Origin: Treponema sp.
GTDB lineage: Bacteria > Spirochaetota > Spirochaetia > Treponematales > Breznakiellaceae
Reading direction: 5' to 3'
NCBI GenBank assembly: GCA_031269405.1
Contig: JAISZE010000084.1
Coordinates: 1-5,791 of the forward strand
DNA length: 5,791 bases
Shown: positions 5,313 to 5,791 of the stretch, in pieces
Layout of the letters: each line of letters begins with the position of its first letter
Numbering within the stretch: position 1 is the stretch's first letter
The notes under the pieces: generated by a model
Database searches by the model: none
Told to the model about the DNA's origin: nothing
Seen by the model: the letters and a program-made list of their open reading frames with translations, nothing else
Translations under genes and position numbers: made by a program

Positions 5313-5791
5313 TCAGCACCGTATCAGCGCCGGCGGCGCCCCGAACTTTTTCTTGAAAGCCGTACTCAGGTGGAATTCGTCGTAAAAGCCGAAATTCGCC
5401 GCCAGAGTTTTAAGGCTGGTGTAGGAATTGCTCCTGATAAGGCCCGCGATCTGATCCAGTTTGGCGTTCATCTGGTATTTGTGAATCGACTGGCCTGTGG
5501 CGGCCTTGAAGCGGTTCTCCAGGGCTTTGACACTGAGGGCTGCATCGGTGGCGAGTTCCTCAAGGGAGTAAAACCGGTGGGGATGCTCGGCAAGAAAGAC
5601 CAGTATGTTTTGTACAATTTCGTCCCGCCTGAGTCCCTGATGCGCGCAGAGATCCCCCAGTTCCTCAAGGATGAGGCTTAAGACGGCGGAACAGCGCTGA
5701 TCCTTCCGGGGCAGGTTTGAACGGAAGACGTCCGCTATTTCATGAAAATATTTTGAAACCGATACGGTACAGGATCGTATATGCGATGAAA
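5313..5791 (-). CDS. AraC-family transcriptional regulator, C-terminal part (start outside window)
   Basis: The frame is open from the right edge to TGA at 5315-5313 and gives 158 residues; the start codon lies beyond 5791. Counting from the edge, residues 55-157 are an AraC-type DNA-binding domain with two helix-turn-helix units. The first is around YSLEELATDAALSVKALENR (74-93), followed by FKAATGQSIHKYQM. The second is SLKTLAANFGFYDEFHLSTA (125-144), then FKKKFGAPPALIR, which fits the family signature (GF.d..hfs..FKkkfG.sP...R). Residues 1-54 are probably the linker from a missing N-terminal sensor domain, so the effector cannot be read. The protein ends right after the signature, as is normal. 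It lies upstream of the lipoprotein gene on the same strand, with a 139-bp gap. Whether it regulates that gene is unknown. Confidence 0.88.
   Translation of the reverse strand, partial: SSHIRSCTVSVSKYFHEIADVFRSNLPRKDQRCSAVLSLILEELGDLCAHQGLRRDEIVQNILVFLAEHPHRFYSLEELATDAALSVKALENRFKAATGQSIHKYQMNAKLDQIAGLIRSNSYTSLKTLAANFGFYDEFHLSTAFKKKFGAPPALIRC

Noticed and set aside
5265..5681. 138-codon + strand frame starting MKKSTSFSRLF, with a TATACT upstream (5224-5229)
   Set aside because: Most of it (5313-5681) is antisense to a clear AraC-type DNA-binding domain. It shows no recognisable domain and no good ribosome site.

Overview
The window holds five protein-coding genes and no RNA genes, mobile elements or CRISPR. 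In order they are: the 3' part of a class I dihydroorotase gene (pyrC, + strand, entering from the left edge); a minus-strand gene for a three-domain signalling protein (degenerate receiver, RsbW-like HATPase, cyclic-nucleotide-binding domain); a divergent plus-strand sensor histidine kinase; a minus-strand OmpA-family lipoprotein; and the C-terminal part of an AraC-family regulator (minus strand, running off the right edge).

Organism: the coding DNA looks moderately GC-rich, with AT-rich gaps between genes. The lipoprotein has a loose spirochete-style lipobox, a proline-rich spacer and an OmpA domain with GHANP where most OmpA domains have GHTD. The multi-domain HATPase/cNMP protein would also suit a spirochete. 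I infer a Treponema-like spirochete, possibly of the termite-gut group. This is a judgement from recall, not from a database search.

Layout: pyrC (1-1388) is followed by a 118-bp gap with a weak terminator candidate. The HATPase/cNMP gene (1507-2823, -) and the kinase gene (2872-4278, +) are divergent and share a 48-bp intergenic region. That region carries a perfect 10-bp palindrome which reads TATACT on both strands, so it could be a two-way -10 element. The kinase gene converges on the OmpA lipoprotein gene (4262-5173, -), and the two coding regions overlap by 17 bp with no room for a terminator. A 139-bp AT-rich gap then separates the lipoprotein gene from the end of the araC-type gene (5313 to the right edge, -).

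How the genes may work together: the centre looks like a small envelope and signalling locus. A membrane kinase with a periplasmic sensor domain has no response regulator beside it. Its divergent neighbour has a receiver-like domain without the phospho-acceptor aspartate, a HATPase of the anti-sigma kinase type with its active-site residues, and a cNMP pocket with its ligand-binding residues. A cyclic-nucleotide-controlled partner-switching protein is the most interesting possibility here. No sigma factor, STAS-domain anti-sigma antagonist or nucleotide cyclase gene lies in the window to confirm it. pyrC looks like an unrelated housekeeping neighbour.
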